64,000 nucleotides of DNA, taken from contig JAKUDP010000017.1 of assembly GCA_022570795.1 (NCBI GenBank), forward strand, positions 124,001 through 188,000. Reading direction: 5' to 3'. The first letter of the stretch is position 1. Each line of letters begins with the position of its first letter. This document shows positions 33,208-45,062 of the stretch, in pieces. Position numbers and translations under genes: made by a program. The notes beneath the pieces are model-generated. The model searched no databases, had not been told where the DNA came from, and saw only the letters and a program-made list of their open reading frames with translations. The DNA is from Sphaerulina vaccinii. Lineage: Eukaryota > Ascomycota > Dothideomycetes > Mycosphaerellales > Mycosphaerellaceae.

Positions 33208-34659
33208 ATGGTTCATAATCTAGATCCCAGAAATATGGAACGTGTCGACGATATGGAGGACAAGAACGAGAAATTGCCCTCGCGCGATAACGTACATGCC
33301 GGAGTAGGCCAGGATGACAAGGCTCCCAAAAAGCTGTGGTTGACAAGAGCTTCACTACCCGCGGAGGGCATGCCGTTGCGCTTACTGCCACCTCCGGTCA
33401 CTGGCGCTGCTTCCCATACATCACTCGCAGAGAAGAATGAACATGACCATATCAAGCACACCAAACTGAGGTCAATGTGCTCTGTCTCGACTGATATTCG
33501 TCCTGATGATGATCAACGCGAATGTGGTGTGCGAATGGGGAACAAGATTCGCAGGGATGACTTGCTCGCCAAATGGCTCGAGATCGAGAACTCGGCGGCT
33601 GCCCTTGTGAGAAATGAGCGAAGACGTGGCTTAGTCTTGAGTGAGCACGAAGAACCACAAGACTTCATACACTCTGCAGCTGAAGCGAGGTTGTGGTATC
33701 TGATGGCCGCGAGGAGAGCTGGCCGCCCAGGAACCATCATTTCAGACGAGCTTCTTACCGAAGAGGCGATACAGCAGCTACGGCAGTGGGGGAGGAGAAT
33801 AAAAGAAGAGGCATCTTCAAGATATACGGATGCGAGAAGGGAGGCGGCCCAAGTGATAGGATTGATCCAGACTACGATCGAGGAGTCGGTCTCTGAGGGT
33901 TGTAAGAAGGACGGTTTGCAAGAGTATCGATCATGTATGAGTGCGCACCAGCAGCAGGCTCTCAACGCTGAATGTAAGAAGGAATCGCCGTCTAGGCCAG
34001 TGTTGGGAACTTGTAACCGAGCAGATTCGATGTCTCCTGAAGAAGCTGAACACGTTCTTGAGCAAGACTACTCAATGCAGTATGGGACAATGCAGGAACT
34101 CATTGCGAGAGCTCAAATGAAGGAGAATCCACGGGACTACTCAATGCTACTACGACACTGCCAGAGACAGGCCGGAGCTTCCTACCGCGGACGTGAGGGC
34201 TACGTCATGAAAGTTACCTCTGCACCAACAGGCCTTTCATATCGTTGGACTGGCGATGGGAAAGAGGGTGACATGTCACTTGATATGGTTCGAGGATTCC
34301 TGAGGCTGTCTCCAAGGTCTACCGAGCAAGAGGTACATGAAGCAGCGACTTTCGCCACTGTCATCCCACATATTGTCCATGTATATTCCTGGGATATGGA
34401 AGCGCTCATCTGCCAATGTTCCAATAACTTGGCAATGGAGGACAGTGATTACATTGGCAAGCACTACTACTACACTCAGATGGACCGAGTGCGTAGCGGA
34501 GCTATAACTACCAGGCCTGCAAGAGAGGACGAGGATTTTGCTGCTCTGTGCAACACATGCATGGTCCCATATGAGCTGTATTTGGCGAGGGTTCTGTTAG
34601 ATGAGCGTGCACGTCTTCAGGCTGAGTTTGGCTTGACTGTGGAGTACTTCGTCAAGTGA
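33208..34659 (+). CDS. Unknown intracellular protein, 483 aa
   Basis: Single exon with ATG in the context GCAGCAATGG. The N-terminal about 110 residues are charged and look disordered. A helical, Arg/Glu-rich middle follows (DLLAKWLEIENSAAALVRNE, then RRIKEEASSRYTDARREAAQ). The C-terminal third holds LICQCSNNLAMED and FAALCNTCMVPYELYLARVL, with four cysteines that could bind a metal, and ends LTVEYFVK. There is no signal peptide or membrane segment. I do not recognise the family. Confidence 0.72.
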   Translation: MVHNLDPRNMERVDDMEDKNEKLPSRDNVHAGVGQDDKAPKKLWLTRASLPAEGMPLRLLPPPVTGAASHTSLAEKNEHDHIKHTKLRSMCSVSTDIRPDDDQRECGVRMGNKIRRDDLLAKWLEIENSAAALVRNERRRGLVLSEHEEPQDFIHSAAEARLWYLMAARRAGRPGTIISDELLTEEAIQQLRQWGRRIKEEASSRYTDARREAAQVIGLIQTTIEESVSEGCKKDGLQEYRSCMSAHQQQALNAECKKESPSRPVLGTCNRADSMSPEEAEHVLEQDYSMQYGTMQELIARAQMKENPRDYSMLLRHCQRQAGASYRGREGYVMKVTSAPTGLSYRWTGDGKEGDMSLDMVRGFLRLSPRSTEQEVHEAATFATVIPHIVHVYSWDMEALICQCSNNLAMEDSDYIGKHYYYTQMDRVRSGAITTRPAREDEDFAALCNTCMVPYELYLARVLLDERARLQAEFGLTVEYFVK

Positions 34660-37066
34660 CTGCTCTCACAATCTCTTGCAGTCACTGCTACTCGGCAAGT
34701 CGGTCGACCACATCTCCACAAAGCTTTCGTCCGGGTATCAGAGAGTTGGCCTATGAAGAGAGGTACCCGCAACCTGGCAGCGATTGAGTGGGCGTGCAGA
34801 TGATTGGTGATTGCAATGTCAAATGTCATAATGAGTGAACACTTCTTCGTGTCGAATGTGAGCTTTTGCTTAGGGTGTGTCTCGAGCTTCTTGTTTTCGA
34901 TCGACAGGCCATGTATCATACACATGTAGCATCTCCGAAGAATATGTCGACATGTCGTCGTGATAAGCAGCGAAGGCGATCGTCATGGCTAGGTCCTCGT
35001 TACACAGATTGACGGGTTCTCGTGTCCGATCTTCCATTGCAGCGGGGCTGCATCGGAGCACTTGACGCGCCATTTCCGGAAAAGCAGGCATTATCTGGTG
35101 CTGACGAACTTCGATCTGTATTGTTTAGGTGATGTCCGCTAGATATGATGTTCGTATAGGCGCGTGGGGGTGTTCTACTTCTTGAAGTCTTGGAGTGGAC
35201 TATTGACATGTGCGGGGGTAGAGCTTTGAGGCGAGATCCTGGTCAATATGCAGACGGGAAGACAAGCTGCATCAATAGTTCGCGTCTATTGGAATGAACT
35301 TTGCCATTTCGTGACGCTCGACCATGTTGTTGAGTGAGGCAAAAGTGAATGCTTGCAATCCGAGTTCGTCGCGTCGAAGGTGGAGCGCAGCAATGCATGT
35401 AATCGTTCAAGTTTCGCCTGTACTTTTGTTATCACTCATTGAATTTGGCCAATTCAGGCAATCGCATTGTGCATAGTCGTGTCACCTCACTCCCAGCGGA
35501 ATTGTGAGCGCATCTGATATGCACGTCATGCTCTCGCCGGTAGTTCAGTGACCCAGCATAATGGTAAGGCATTGTATGTGGATACCAAGCGAGAACTGGT
35601 GCATGTATTGGGTACTCGGGCGAGATCTGATGAGCAGATGTGTGGAGCAACATCCCAGAAGCAGTCCATTTCCATCGTGATCCCTTGTCGATGGTCGGAC
35701 ATCTGAATCTGCGCATCTCTATTGCTTCAGGAGGTCCACTGGTGCTTCAAAGGTCATGACAGGATCTCAGCGCCTATCTCTATCGTGAGAGCAATCAGAT
35801 GTTCGATTCCAATCAGAATATCGTGTGATGCGCAGCTCGTATCTCAGATGTAGAACTAGAAAGTGTCAGTGTTCGGGAGAGGCTTCTGGTGCCCTGAACG
35901 CCATCATGATATCCTTCCTGCAATCAGTGCAATGCACATGCAGAGGCTGAATCCTGACACGCAAGCCGCGCCTAGCCCCCTGCCATGATGATAGCAGTCG
36001 ACAGCTTGGCAGCCACTTTGGGCGCGCTGTACCTGGTCGTGAAGGTCTGTAGTGGAGGTCTTGTTTCCAGTTTTGTCGGAAAGGTCACGGAGAAGTTACT
36101 CTGCTGGAGATGTTCGGTCCAGCATCTTGTCCCTGGAGCACGACAATCGTTCATGTGAGAGCAGGGAGAGTTTTGAGAGGCCCTGCAGTCGAGACGCCGT
36201 TACCCCTAGGCCGAGCGGTTCTTGTGCGCCCACAGAAAGTCGAGGCGGGAGAGCTTGTGAAAGTTGAGGCTATGGCTGATCTCTTCCGCGTTTTGCTGTT
36301 CATCTTGGCTGTCTCCATGCATGACTCTGGGGTGTAAGCACAAGAGATTGAAGTTCGCAAAGGTGGCCATTGTGACCACCGGCACTCAGCCTGACGAGTC
36401 TGGGCAAGCATGTGAAGAGGCTCTTCTTGTAACGTTTCAGGTGATGTCTCCGGATGTGTGAAGAGTGTTGATAGGTTGAAGTCGCGAAGGCTCTCTATTT
36501 CGCGTGGCAATAGAGTTTGTCTAGCGTCCGTGTGCTTGGATCCCCGGAGACAGCCGCCGCGTTGATCTCCGCCTCATCCCCATTTTTGGCGATCAGAATC
36601 CTTCCGGTCACATCACATCGAGTACTTGTTATCTACAGCCATTCGCAGCAGGAGACGAGGGTGCTGGTGTAATTTGAACAGTACAGCACGGAGCTGTTCA
36701 CAAGCTTATCCGGCGGACACTGCAGAAAGCATCTTCAAGCCCGCGTACAGAACCGTAAGGGACATGAAGCTCGGCACAAGAAGAGGCGTTCTCACCGTTC
36801 TGGCACTTCTACTGAGCACATTCTCACTTACTCTTTCGTGAGAGACAGTCGGTGTCGCCAAGGAAGAGAGAAGATACTGCTCACTGTGTAGCAAACCGGC
36901 ACGACGACGAACATAATCAGTCTCGGACTGAACACATAACCTCAACTTCCACCTGGAAGCTCTCGACTCGACCCGCGATGACAGGCAGGGACGCTAGTAC
37001 CTGTCAGGATTGAACCAGAGGAACCTCTGTGCCGCCAGTGCACGAACTCGGCCCGTCCTCTCAATC
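34660..37066. other. Gene-poor stretch before TSC1
   Basis: About 2.4 kb with no gene I can support. Minus-strand frames 35432-35716, 35972-36154 and 36151-36510 are short, without domains, and do not splice together convincingly. The last about 150 bases are the TSC1 leader. Confidence 0.5.
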
Positions 37067-40000
37067 ATGAGCGCTCCGAATGTTCACAGGTACGTGTGTA
37101 CTCTTCTACGAACATCCAATGCCACCACTCGTTCTCCATGAGATGGCATTGCGTCCACCGAGGGCCGCCTCGAGGGCACCACCGAGCCCACTAGCTAACC
37201 ATGACTTTTTCGACACTCACAGGCGATCACTTCGCGATGTTACTAGGTCGCTCCAGACCCACTTCACTACTGGACCCAAGGTTCCTACGAGTCTGCCCTC
37301 TGACAGCCGACGCTTGCTGCAATCCTTCATCGACGAACACGATGGCGAAATTGATCACGAGGAGGCGACCCGAGCCAACTTTGAGCTCAAGTCGTTCTGG
37401 GACAGGAACATCATGGGGCAGACATCCAGGTTGGGAGCCTTTGTGGGAGTAGTGAGAGAGCTGCGGCCTGCTCTGGTCAGCGAAGATGATATACTGGAGT
37501 GGTATCAACTGGCAGCACGGCCTGTGATCAATGCGGCCGGTTATAAGAAAGCTGCTGTCGAAGATGCGCAGGAGTTCATTACGAGCATCATGATATACGA
37601 CGAAGACGAGCCCAATGCCAACCAGCGAGAACGAACATCGAATCGCATATGTGCCGATCTGCTAAATATCTATTTGTCAAGGACGCGAGGCTTGAACGAA
37701 GATGATCAATTCATTGCACCTGAGGTTGCTGCGATTGCTCAGCAGGTGGAAACGGTGCTCATCAACTTCGGGAAGAAGATGCCCAGACGTCTGTTTCACG
37801 CCTTGGACGATTTGGTGGTGAAGGCAGATTCGCGATTGCAGGGATTGACCTTGCTCAGCACATTCCTTCGACATCAAGCAGCACACTTGTACCAGGTCAT
37901 ACATACACCGCTCCTCGACAATTTGCTTAAGTGCCTGATGAACGACACGTCCACGACTGTGCTCTGTGTAGCACTCACGTCGCTCATCATGCTACTTCCG
38001 CACGTTCCTGGCTCCTTGCCTCAGCGCTTACCAAGACTCTTTCTTATCTACAGTCGACTGCTGTGCTGGGAACGCTTCTCTGCTCTGAGCGACGAAGCTC
38101 AGAAAAGCCTGGTCACGGACGATCGCATCTCGTCCAGTCCCTATGATCACGGCGATGTAGGGATCGATGCAGCCTGGGAGAAGTGCCGGCCAAAACAGGG
38201 AATTGTTGAAGCCACAACACCTGAACTCAAAACATACTTCACCTACTTGTATGGGCTCTATCCCCTCAACTTCATGAGCTATATCCGCAAGCCAAGAAAG
38301 TACTTGAAGAACGTGGACTTCCCTGGCGCCGATGAGTTTGACCTGGATCAGACTGTCATTCGAAGCAGAAGTGATCAATTCCGACAAGTACACCTACTGC
38401 ACCCGAACTTCTATAACTCGACAATCGAGGAAGAGCTTATTGACGTGAAATGGCCAAAGATGGACGCGGCAGATGTGGTCGCGGACTGTCACGCACTTGC
38501 AATGGACAGCTTGAGGTCATCTCTCGTCAGCCCTGGACCTCCGCCGACCGGCAAGCTTCCTGCGTTGCCGCCCTTGCCACCTATTCCCCAGAGCAATACT
38601 GGCTCGGTATCGCCTGCGGTCAGTCACAACAGCCTGAGGTCTGGCAACAGCTGGCGAGACACGCAGTCAACAGCATTCGACCCAGATAGCCCTGTGCTAG
38701 GTCCTGCAGACAGTGCTGAGCTCCTCCGACCCAGAAGTAAGGGTATCGATCAGATTCGCGCTTCGCTCACTTCTCCCTCCGACGAGTTTCCGCCGCCTAC
38801 AATGAACTTGACCAACATTCAAGCACCTCCGGAGAAGCACGATCTACCACAGACTAACCTGGCTTATCTTCAACGCGAGTTGACTTTAATGCGCAGCGAC
38901 CTCAACTTCGAACGTTGGCACAAGGCACAGTTCTCGCAGCACATTGGCCAGCTGATGCGAAAGAATGTGAGAGACGCCACCGTAGAGGCGGAGCACCTGA
39001 ATCTGCTGAATGCGAATCGTGCACTCAAGCAACAGCTCGAGCAAGTCCGCAGCGCACGCGAGGCTACCATTAAAGATTCAACCCTTACTCGAAAGCAGGC
39101 CAACAACTTGGAGGTCAACATGACCGAGCGATTCAACAAACTGAAGAAGGAACAGGAGACGTGGGCTGCTGATGCAGAAGAGCTTCGCAAGCTTCGAGCT
39201 GAGATGAAGACCTACCGGGATCTACTTAGCGAGTCAGAGGCGCGAGAGTTGAGAACTTCGCATGACCTGGAGATGGCCAAGCGTGACCTGGAACATGTGA
39301 AGCAGCTCGAACAGCAGCTTGACGAAGCGCGGCATAAAGTCAAGAAGCTTGAGTACCGCGAATGGGACTTTGAGCAGGGCAAGCGTGACCAAGAATTCCT
39401 GGTGAGCGAGAAGGAGACCTTGCAGATGAGAGTCCGGCGACAGGAGCAAGATCTGGAGCGTACCAAGCGTATGTACAGCGATCGCATTGCCGAACTTGAG
39501 GCTGGCATGGGCTCGAGGACCAGCTTCGAACGCTCGCCGACGTCGCTGGGCATGGCGCCAGAATCTTCCACATCGCACGCTGCCACACTCCGAGAGCTTG
39601 ACGACACGAGAGCCAGACTAACACAGCTGAAGAAGACCCACTCAAAGCTGCTCGAGCGCTTCACAGATATGGAGCTAGAGTACCATTCTGTAAAGACTCA
39701 GCTGGCTCGGGTCTATGGGGAGGATGACTCCAGCTACGTCGATGCCGCGATCAGTGGCAGCAATGGCATGGGCAGCGCGAGGGACTCTACCATCATGTCT
39801 GGCGGTCTACCTGGCATACCTGGAAGCCGACCAGGCGTGATCGAGAGCTTCTACGATGTGGCTAGTGAATATGCTCCATCCGAGTTCAACTTGACAAGTG
39901 TCAGTAGGAGCGACCCGACACCCAGGAACAACGGTCGTGGCTTTCCGATCTCGCCAATATCTCCTCCGCGGACTGAAGTGTCTGTTGACAGAACCGCCGG

Positions 40001-40344
40001 TCTAACATGGAAGCCATCGACCTCTCGAACACAAAAGAGCGGAGAGAGCGATCGCGATCCCTCTCTCGTGTACAATAAGACTGCGCCACTTGGTTCGGAT
40101 GAGCGAAGTGTAGTCAGCGGCGGAAGCGAGCCTAAGAAAGCGAAGATCGACCCTAAGAGTGAGGTCCGCGTTTATGGCCGTGGTGAGTCGAAGATGGATA
40201 CTGGATCACAGAACAGTATACTAACAGCCTTTAGGTGGTGCCCAGAACATAAAGCTTAAGACGAAAGAGGAACAACAAAAGAAGGCCGAGAAGAAGAACG
40301 GATTCGGGAGCCGTCTTGGAAAAGGACTGGGCTTGACTGGATGA
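37067..40344 (+). CDS. TSC1: Tuberous sclerosis 1 (hamartin) homologue
   Basis: Exons 37067-37089 (MSAPNVH), 37223-40182 and 40235-40344, 1030 aa. Intron 1 has a GTACGT donor, a GCTAAC branch point and a CTCACAG acceptor; reading through it would give a false N-terminus. Exon 2 starts RRSLRDVTRSLQTHF. The hamartin helical-repeat core is plain: LHALDDLVVKADSRLQG-type repeats, then HTPLLDNLLKCLMNDTSTTV, LIMLLPHVPGSLPQRLPRLF and LIYSRLLCWERFSAL. The C-terminal half is a long coiled coil (about residues 560-840). Exon 3 adds a Lys-rich end. Known role: with Tsc2 it forms the GAP complex that restrains Rheb and TORC1. Confidence 0.94.
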
Positions 40345-40930
40345 TGATTTGGACATAAGTGCTTGTACAGATACTTGCTACATATGGGAGGGTCGAGTAG
40401 TTTACAGAACTGCGGAAAAGGACAAGCATTTGGATACTGCTGCGGAAAAGGCTAAGCGTGCCGTTTGGGAAGGCTTACTTGACTGGATGTCAAAGACGGC
40501 CAGATTGTTTGCACATACCCCAGAAGATACGACCGCGCGCGCATGGCGCTGACGATTTTACGTTCACGTATATAAGAGCTGCTAGTGGAGTCGCTAAGGA
40601 TCTACGATCAAGACTAGCACAACATCGTGGTGTACCTTCGAATTGTGCACGAGACTCTAGAGATTGGACTCATCATGCTTTGTACCTTCCTCTCACCTGC
40701 CTTATCTGTGATGCCAATGTAATGAGCTGTCAGTGTATGGAGATCAGCCGTTTTATGTGTGACGACTGTCGATCAGCTGAAGTCTAAGTGCACCTCACTC
40801 CTTGTGTGCTCAGACTGGAGCCATGTCTTGTTGCTGACTCGTGCGACGAGAACTATAGCACGTCTCACAGCTAGACAGCGGGTATAAGACTCGCATCGTC
40901 GAGTCTCTTCTCTGAGATAGATAAAATATC
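40345..40930. other. Intergenic between convergent genes
   Basis: Terminator region; nothing else seen. Confidence 0.45.
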
Positions 40931-42702
40931 TCAACCACTCGAATCCGTGGAAGAGTCGACGACAGGCTCCCATAGCCGATCCGCAAGCCCAGCGTCCTCC
41001 GGATCCGGGTACTGCTGTAACAGCATCGCGACCGGTCCCCCTATCTCCATAAACTCTGCACACCTCTTCAAACACATAGAGACCGCATTCAGCTCTGCAT
41101 GTTGTCTGCCCCAACAGCTGAACACCAGGCGCATGCCATCATCGAAGTCGTCTAAGTCGAAGCTCCACTCCGTCACTTTCTGCGACTTCGGGCGCCTCAA
41201 ATCATTTTGAAGAAAGTCGTCAAGACTTCCCGTTGATCTGTTCATCCAAGGAAAGTCAATTCTGACCATTTGCAGATTTGGACCTTGAAATGCACTTAGG
41301 CTCCTCGCAGCGTCTTCGAGGTACATTAAGCCGGTGCCACAGTGGACTTCGAGTAGGACGAGGCAGTCCGGTAGTATAGCCTCCGCGCGAAAGTCAGACC
41401 AGCTCTGAGGCCCGAGTAGAAGCTGAGCATCAATCTTCAAAGTGTGAAGTCGACGAAAGCGATGGAAACTTTCGATTGATGGCTCGTCCATCCAGGCCAA
41501 TCCGTCATCGATTCGATTTGTCAGGGAAAGACATTCGAGGCTCCTCGCTTGCCGACTCAGCGCACCTGAGAGCGTCTTGACATTGACGTACAGATAGAGA
41601 TCCTGATCCGGATCATCCTCTTCTCCAGCCATCGTGGCCTCCCAATTGACCTCGAGGTCTACAAGTGCTTTGCACGCATTCAGGATATGCAACATTCCAG
41701 CGGCATCGACGTTACCATACACCAGCTTCAGATGGCTGATATTGATACCGGGATAGGACTTCACGTCGGCCAAGGGACTATCGAACTGGGAACTCAAGCC
41801 ACTGCAATCCAGTTTCCTCAGGCTGGGGAGCTGAATCAGATTCATGAGAGTCTCGTGCGGCGCGCATCTGCTTTGGCCCGTTGAGAGATCTATGTATCTA
41901 AAGCGAAGCAAATTAGCGTCAGCAAGTATCTCCGACATCGCGGGTCTTCCATCTCTCAATCTGTTGCCGTAGCAGACACGAGTTCGATGAGGGACCAGGT
42001 ATGTTGATGTTACCTACTTGCCAAAGACGAAAGCGTAGCTCAGTAAGCTGTAGGGCTCGTCTTTTAAAGTCTCTAGTCGAACAGGATCGAAGACAGCCTG
42101 TAGACAGTCTGCCATGCGTGGACAATGCTCACAAGCACGCCTCTCTTTCGGCTTTGTCTGATGATCATAATTGCTGATCTGAAGGATCTTCATCCGCGTC
42201 GTCACACACATGATGACAGCCATCTCCGCAGTGTGGCAGCCCTCCGATAATGCGAGGATAATATCGAGCATCTCCTCTCGCATCTTCATTGTGAGTAGCA
42301 CTTTCGTGAAGAGTCCCAATTGGTGGGGTGACGGTGGGTGGTCCACCTTCACGCGAGACGGAATCAGGTTGACTACTTGCACTAGCTTGGCAAGGTCTGG
42401 TCGTTCACAGAGCGTAGTCGCAAATGAGCGTACTCCTTGGCCATCGTGTAAGGACTCAAAGCTTCGATACAAGTATGGCGCAGCAGCCTTGTGCAGAATC
42501 CGAGAGGTGCGGCTCAGAGAGCTGTAAAAGAAGCAGTAAGGTAAGCAAGAATCTCCGACTCCGGCATCTTGAGAACTCACCTGAAAGCGTGCACGCGGTT
42601 CTGGTATCTGGTTACAACGTCCACGGACGCCAGATCATCTACCTCTTCCAAGATCAAGATCAGAAGCTCAGCCGGAAGGCTCTCTAGCTTGCTTTTCATC
42701 AT
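40931..42702 (-). CDS. F-box protein with leucine-rich C-terminal region
   Basis: Exons 42581-42702, 42018-42521 and 40931-41897, 530 aa. Donors are GTGAGT and GTAGGT; acceptors are TTACAG and TTTAG. The F-box is split by intron 1: MMKSKLESLPAELLILILEE, then VTRYQNRVHAFSSLSRTSR. It continues ILHKAAAPYLYRSFESL, the usual fungal F-box sequence. The rest has irregular Leu-rich segments (LPSLRKLDCSGLSS, SYPGINISHLKLVYGN, SLECLSLTNRID, FRRLHTLKIDAQLLLG). It is probably an SCF substrate receptor; the target is unknown. The start could be further up in the same frame (42867), where the residues look non-coding. Confidence 0.78.
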
Positions 42703-43190
42703 CACTTCATCACCAAATGATGGCAACTTGGCCGCTATGAAAGCACACATGTTGATGATGATGGAGTATGTGGTGCAAGTGCAAACGAGCCCGAAGATCG
42801 CGTTGTTATGCAGCAAATGACTAACCTGATCAAGTCTAGCGAGACTTGGCGGCCTTTCGCTTGACATCCTTGTGACCTCCTTTCCCTCTTCTCCATCGAC
42901 AAGACATCAACAATCGAGTCACTCACTTCGGCACGTCTTCTGCCTTAGCAGTTGGATCGGCCCTACATGCTCAGTTTGCAGCCATGAAACCCTCAGTGGA
43001 AGATCTCAGAAGCCCTCAAAGATCGACAATGTCATGCATAACCTTCGATCCTTATCTCGCTAGTGAATATGAAGCTGAATCAGCCTCTATAGCATTCCTA
43101 CATACGCAAGAACATGCAAGATGATGGCACAGGCTGACGCCATACTAACGTTTCGAAGAACGCAGCATAACCATTCCTACTTCATTGAAC
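42703..43190. other. Intergenic between divergent genes
   Basis: Promoter region for the F-box gene and the MFS transporter gene; nothing else seen. Confidence 0.45.
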
Positions 43191-44770
43191 ATGTCGACCA
43201 CGGAAGACATCCAGGAGAAGCAAGGTCACGACACAGAAACCCCATCCCAAGATCACGAGGAAGTAGCTCTCGAGAAAGCCGAAGCACGCCTCATTCGCAA
43301 AATCGACTTCCACGTAACCTTTCCATGCTGGCTGCTCTTCTTCCTCTCATTCCTAGACCGCATCAACATAGGCAATGTCGCAGTACTAGGCCTAGTCGAA
43401 GACCTCAACCTCACAGGAAACGCCCTGAACATCGCCGTTCAAGTAGTCTTCATTCCGATAATCCTCCTCAAAGTCCCTTCAAATATTCTCATTCGAAGAA
43501 TCAGACCATCAATCTACCTTTGCACGATCGCATTTTGCTGGGGCATAATTTGCATGTGTCAGGGATTCGTGCAAAGCAAAGGCGCTCTGATTGCTTGTAG
43601 GTTCTTGATGGGAGTGTTCGAAGCACCTAATTCTAATTCTAATTCACCTGGTTCTTCTTATCTTATGGCGATGTATTATACGAGGCTTGAGTTGCAGCCG
43701 AGGCTCTCTGTTATCTGGTGCGCTGCAGTTACTGGTGCAGCTTTTGGCGGCTTACTAGCTTATGCGTTGGACAATATGGATGGGCTGAGAAGTTTGGCGG
43801 GCTGGAGGTGAGAAAGTGCTTGAACTTTGAACACATGCATAGCCTGAACCACGACTAATGGTCTGTGGTATACAGATGGGTACTGATCATCGAAGGCCTC
43901 GTCACTATCGCCGCAGTCCCGCTAATCTATCTCATCCTCGACGACTGGCCAGACAAGTCGAGATTCCTCACACCCGACGAGAAACTTCTTCTCAAGAAGC
44001 GTCTAGAGAACGACAGCTCACCCATGGCACGAATGGACACTCTCAACACAAAAGCCTGGCGCCGCATCCTGCTAGACTGGAAGCTCTGGCTAGGCTGTAT
44101 CATGTTCTTGGCCTTAGGAATAAGCATCTTTGCATGCGCACTATTCGTCCCTAGCATAATTTTCACTCTCAGCTACAGTGGCATCGAAGCAAACGTCCAC
44201 AGCATACCAGTCTGGATCGTAGCCGCACTCACTACGCTCGCCACTAGCTGGCTCTCACACAGACTTCGTCATAGATACTGGTTTATCATCGGCAGTGCGA
44301 CTCTATGTATGATCGGCTACGCAATTCTCCTCTTCCAAGGTGATTCACCAACATCTGGAGGAAACCTTGATGCTGGACTCAGCTCTGGTGTGCGATACAT
44401 GGCAGTCTTCTTCACAGTGACTGGAGGGTATACATGCTATCCACTTGCTCTAGGCTGAATGACTTCGAACATTGCCGGACACTACAAACGTGCCGTTGGG
44501 CTTGCTGCGCTGCTCAGTTGTGGGAACATCGGCGGAGTTATTGCGAGTAATCTGTTTGTGCGGCGTCAGAGTCCTCGGTACACGGTTGGTTATAGCGTTG
44601 GTCTCGCCATGACGGCTTTGCTTTTGGTTGTGGTTACGGGCTTCGCACTGGAATTTATTCGCGAGAATCGCACAATGAGTAATGGTGGTAGGGATGATAG
44701 GATGATGTTGCCAGATGAAGAGCGGGAGAATCTTGGGGACGATGATCCTGCTTATCGCTTCAAGTTGTAG
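43191..44770 (+). pseudogene. MFS anion:cation symporter (allantoate permease type) with in-frame stop
   Basis: Exons 43191-43807 and 43876-44770 (GTGAGA donor, ATACAG acceptor), 504 codons including the final stop. The DHA-like loop FLDRINIGNVAVLGLVEDLN is the family hallmark of the ACS subfamily (Dal5/Tna1 type), and 11-12 membrane segments can be traced. Codon 400 (44456-44458) is TGA where the family has Trp: the frame reads YPLALG, stop, MTSNIAGHYKRAVGLAAL and goes on with clear homology for 103 codons. Everything else is intact, so this is a young nonsense mutation, a polymorphism or a base error. No intron can remove the stop without deleting conserved residues. At residues 147-151 NSNSN, from an AATTCT repeat, replaces the usual aromatic-rich motif of the family. 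If it is not rescued, the protein is 399 aa and lacks the last two or so helices. Confidence 0.85.
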
Positions 44771-45062
44771 ATGTGAAGCGAGGTATGGTGCGCTTGAGAC
44801 AGATTGTTATTTGCGGCTCTGATGGCATTGTGATCAACTGTATCGTTACAATGCGCGCTCTAGCACGTATCAAGACCCTGCAGCAAGTAGCGAGCAATGT
44901 CAAGTATGTTACAACAAGGGTGTAGCGTTCATAGCGCAAACACGACCAATGTGCCAACGTTGCTCTCGTGGCTACCAATGTATTCACTCTTCACACCATC
45001 GTCGCAAGCGTTTCACATGATCTCGTGCTGACATACTGTATTCTGTCAGGGTCCATCCTCGA

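Noticed and set aside
36151..36510. 119-codon minus-strand frame before TSC1
   Set aside because: Ser/Thr/Arg-rich without a domain; the neighbouring frame 35972-36154 does not join it through a credible intron.
44456..44458. Selenocysteine or programmed readthrough at the MFS TGA
   Set aside because: Ascomycetes lack selenocysteine insertion, the family has Trp here, and the context TGA-ATG is not a known readthrough signal.
44459..44770. A separate small gene starting at ATG 44459
   Set aside because: It is in the same frame as the transporter and carries on its homology; it is the tail of the same gene.
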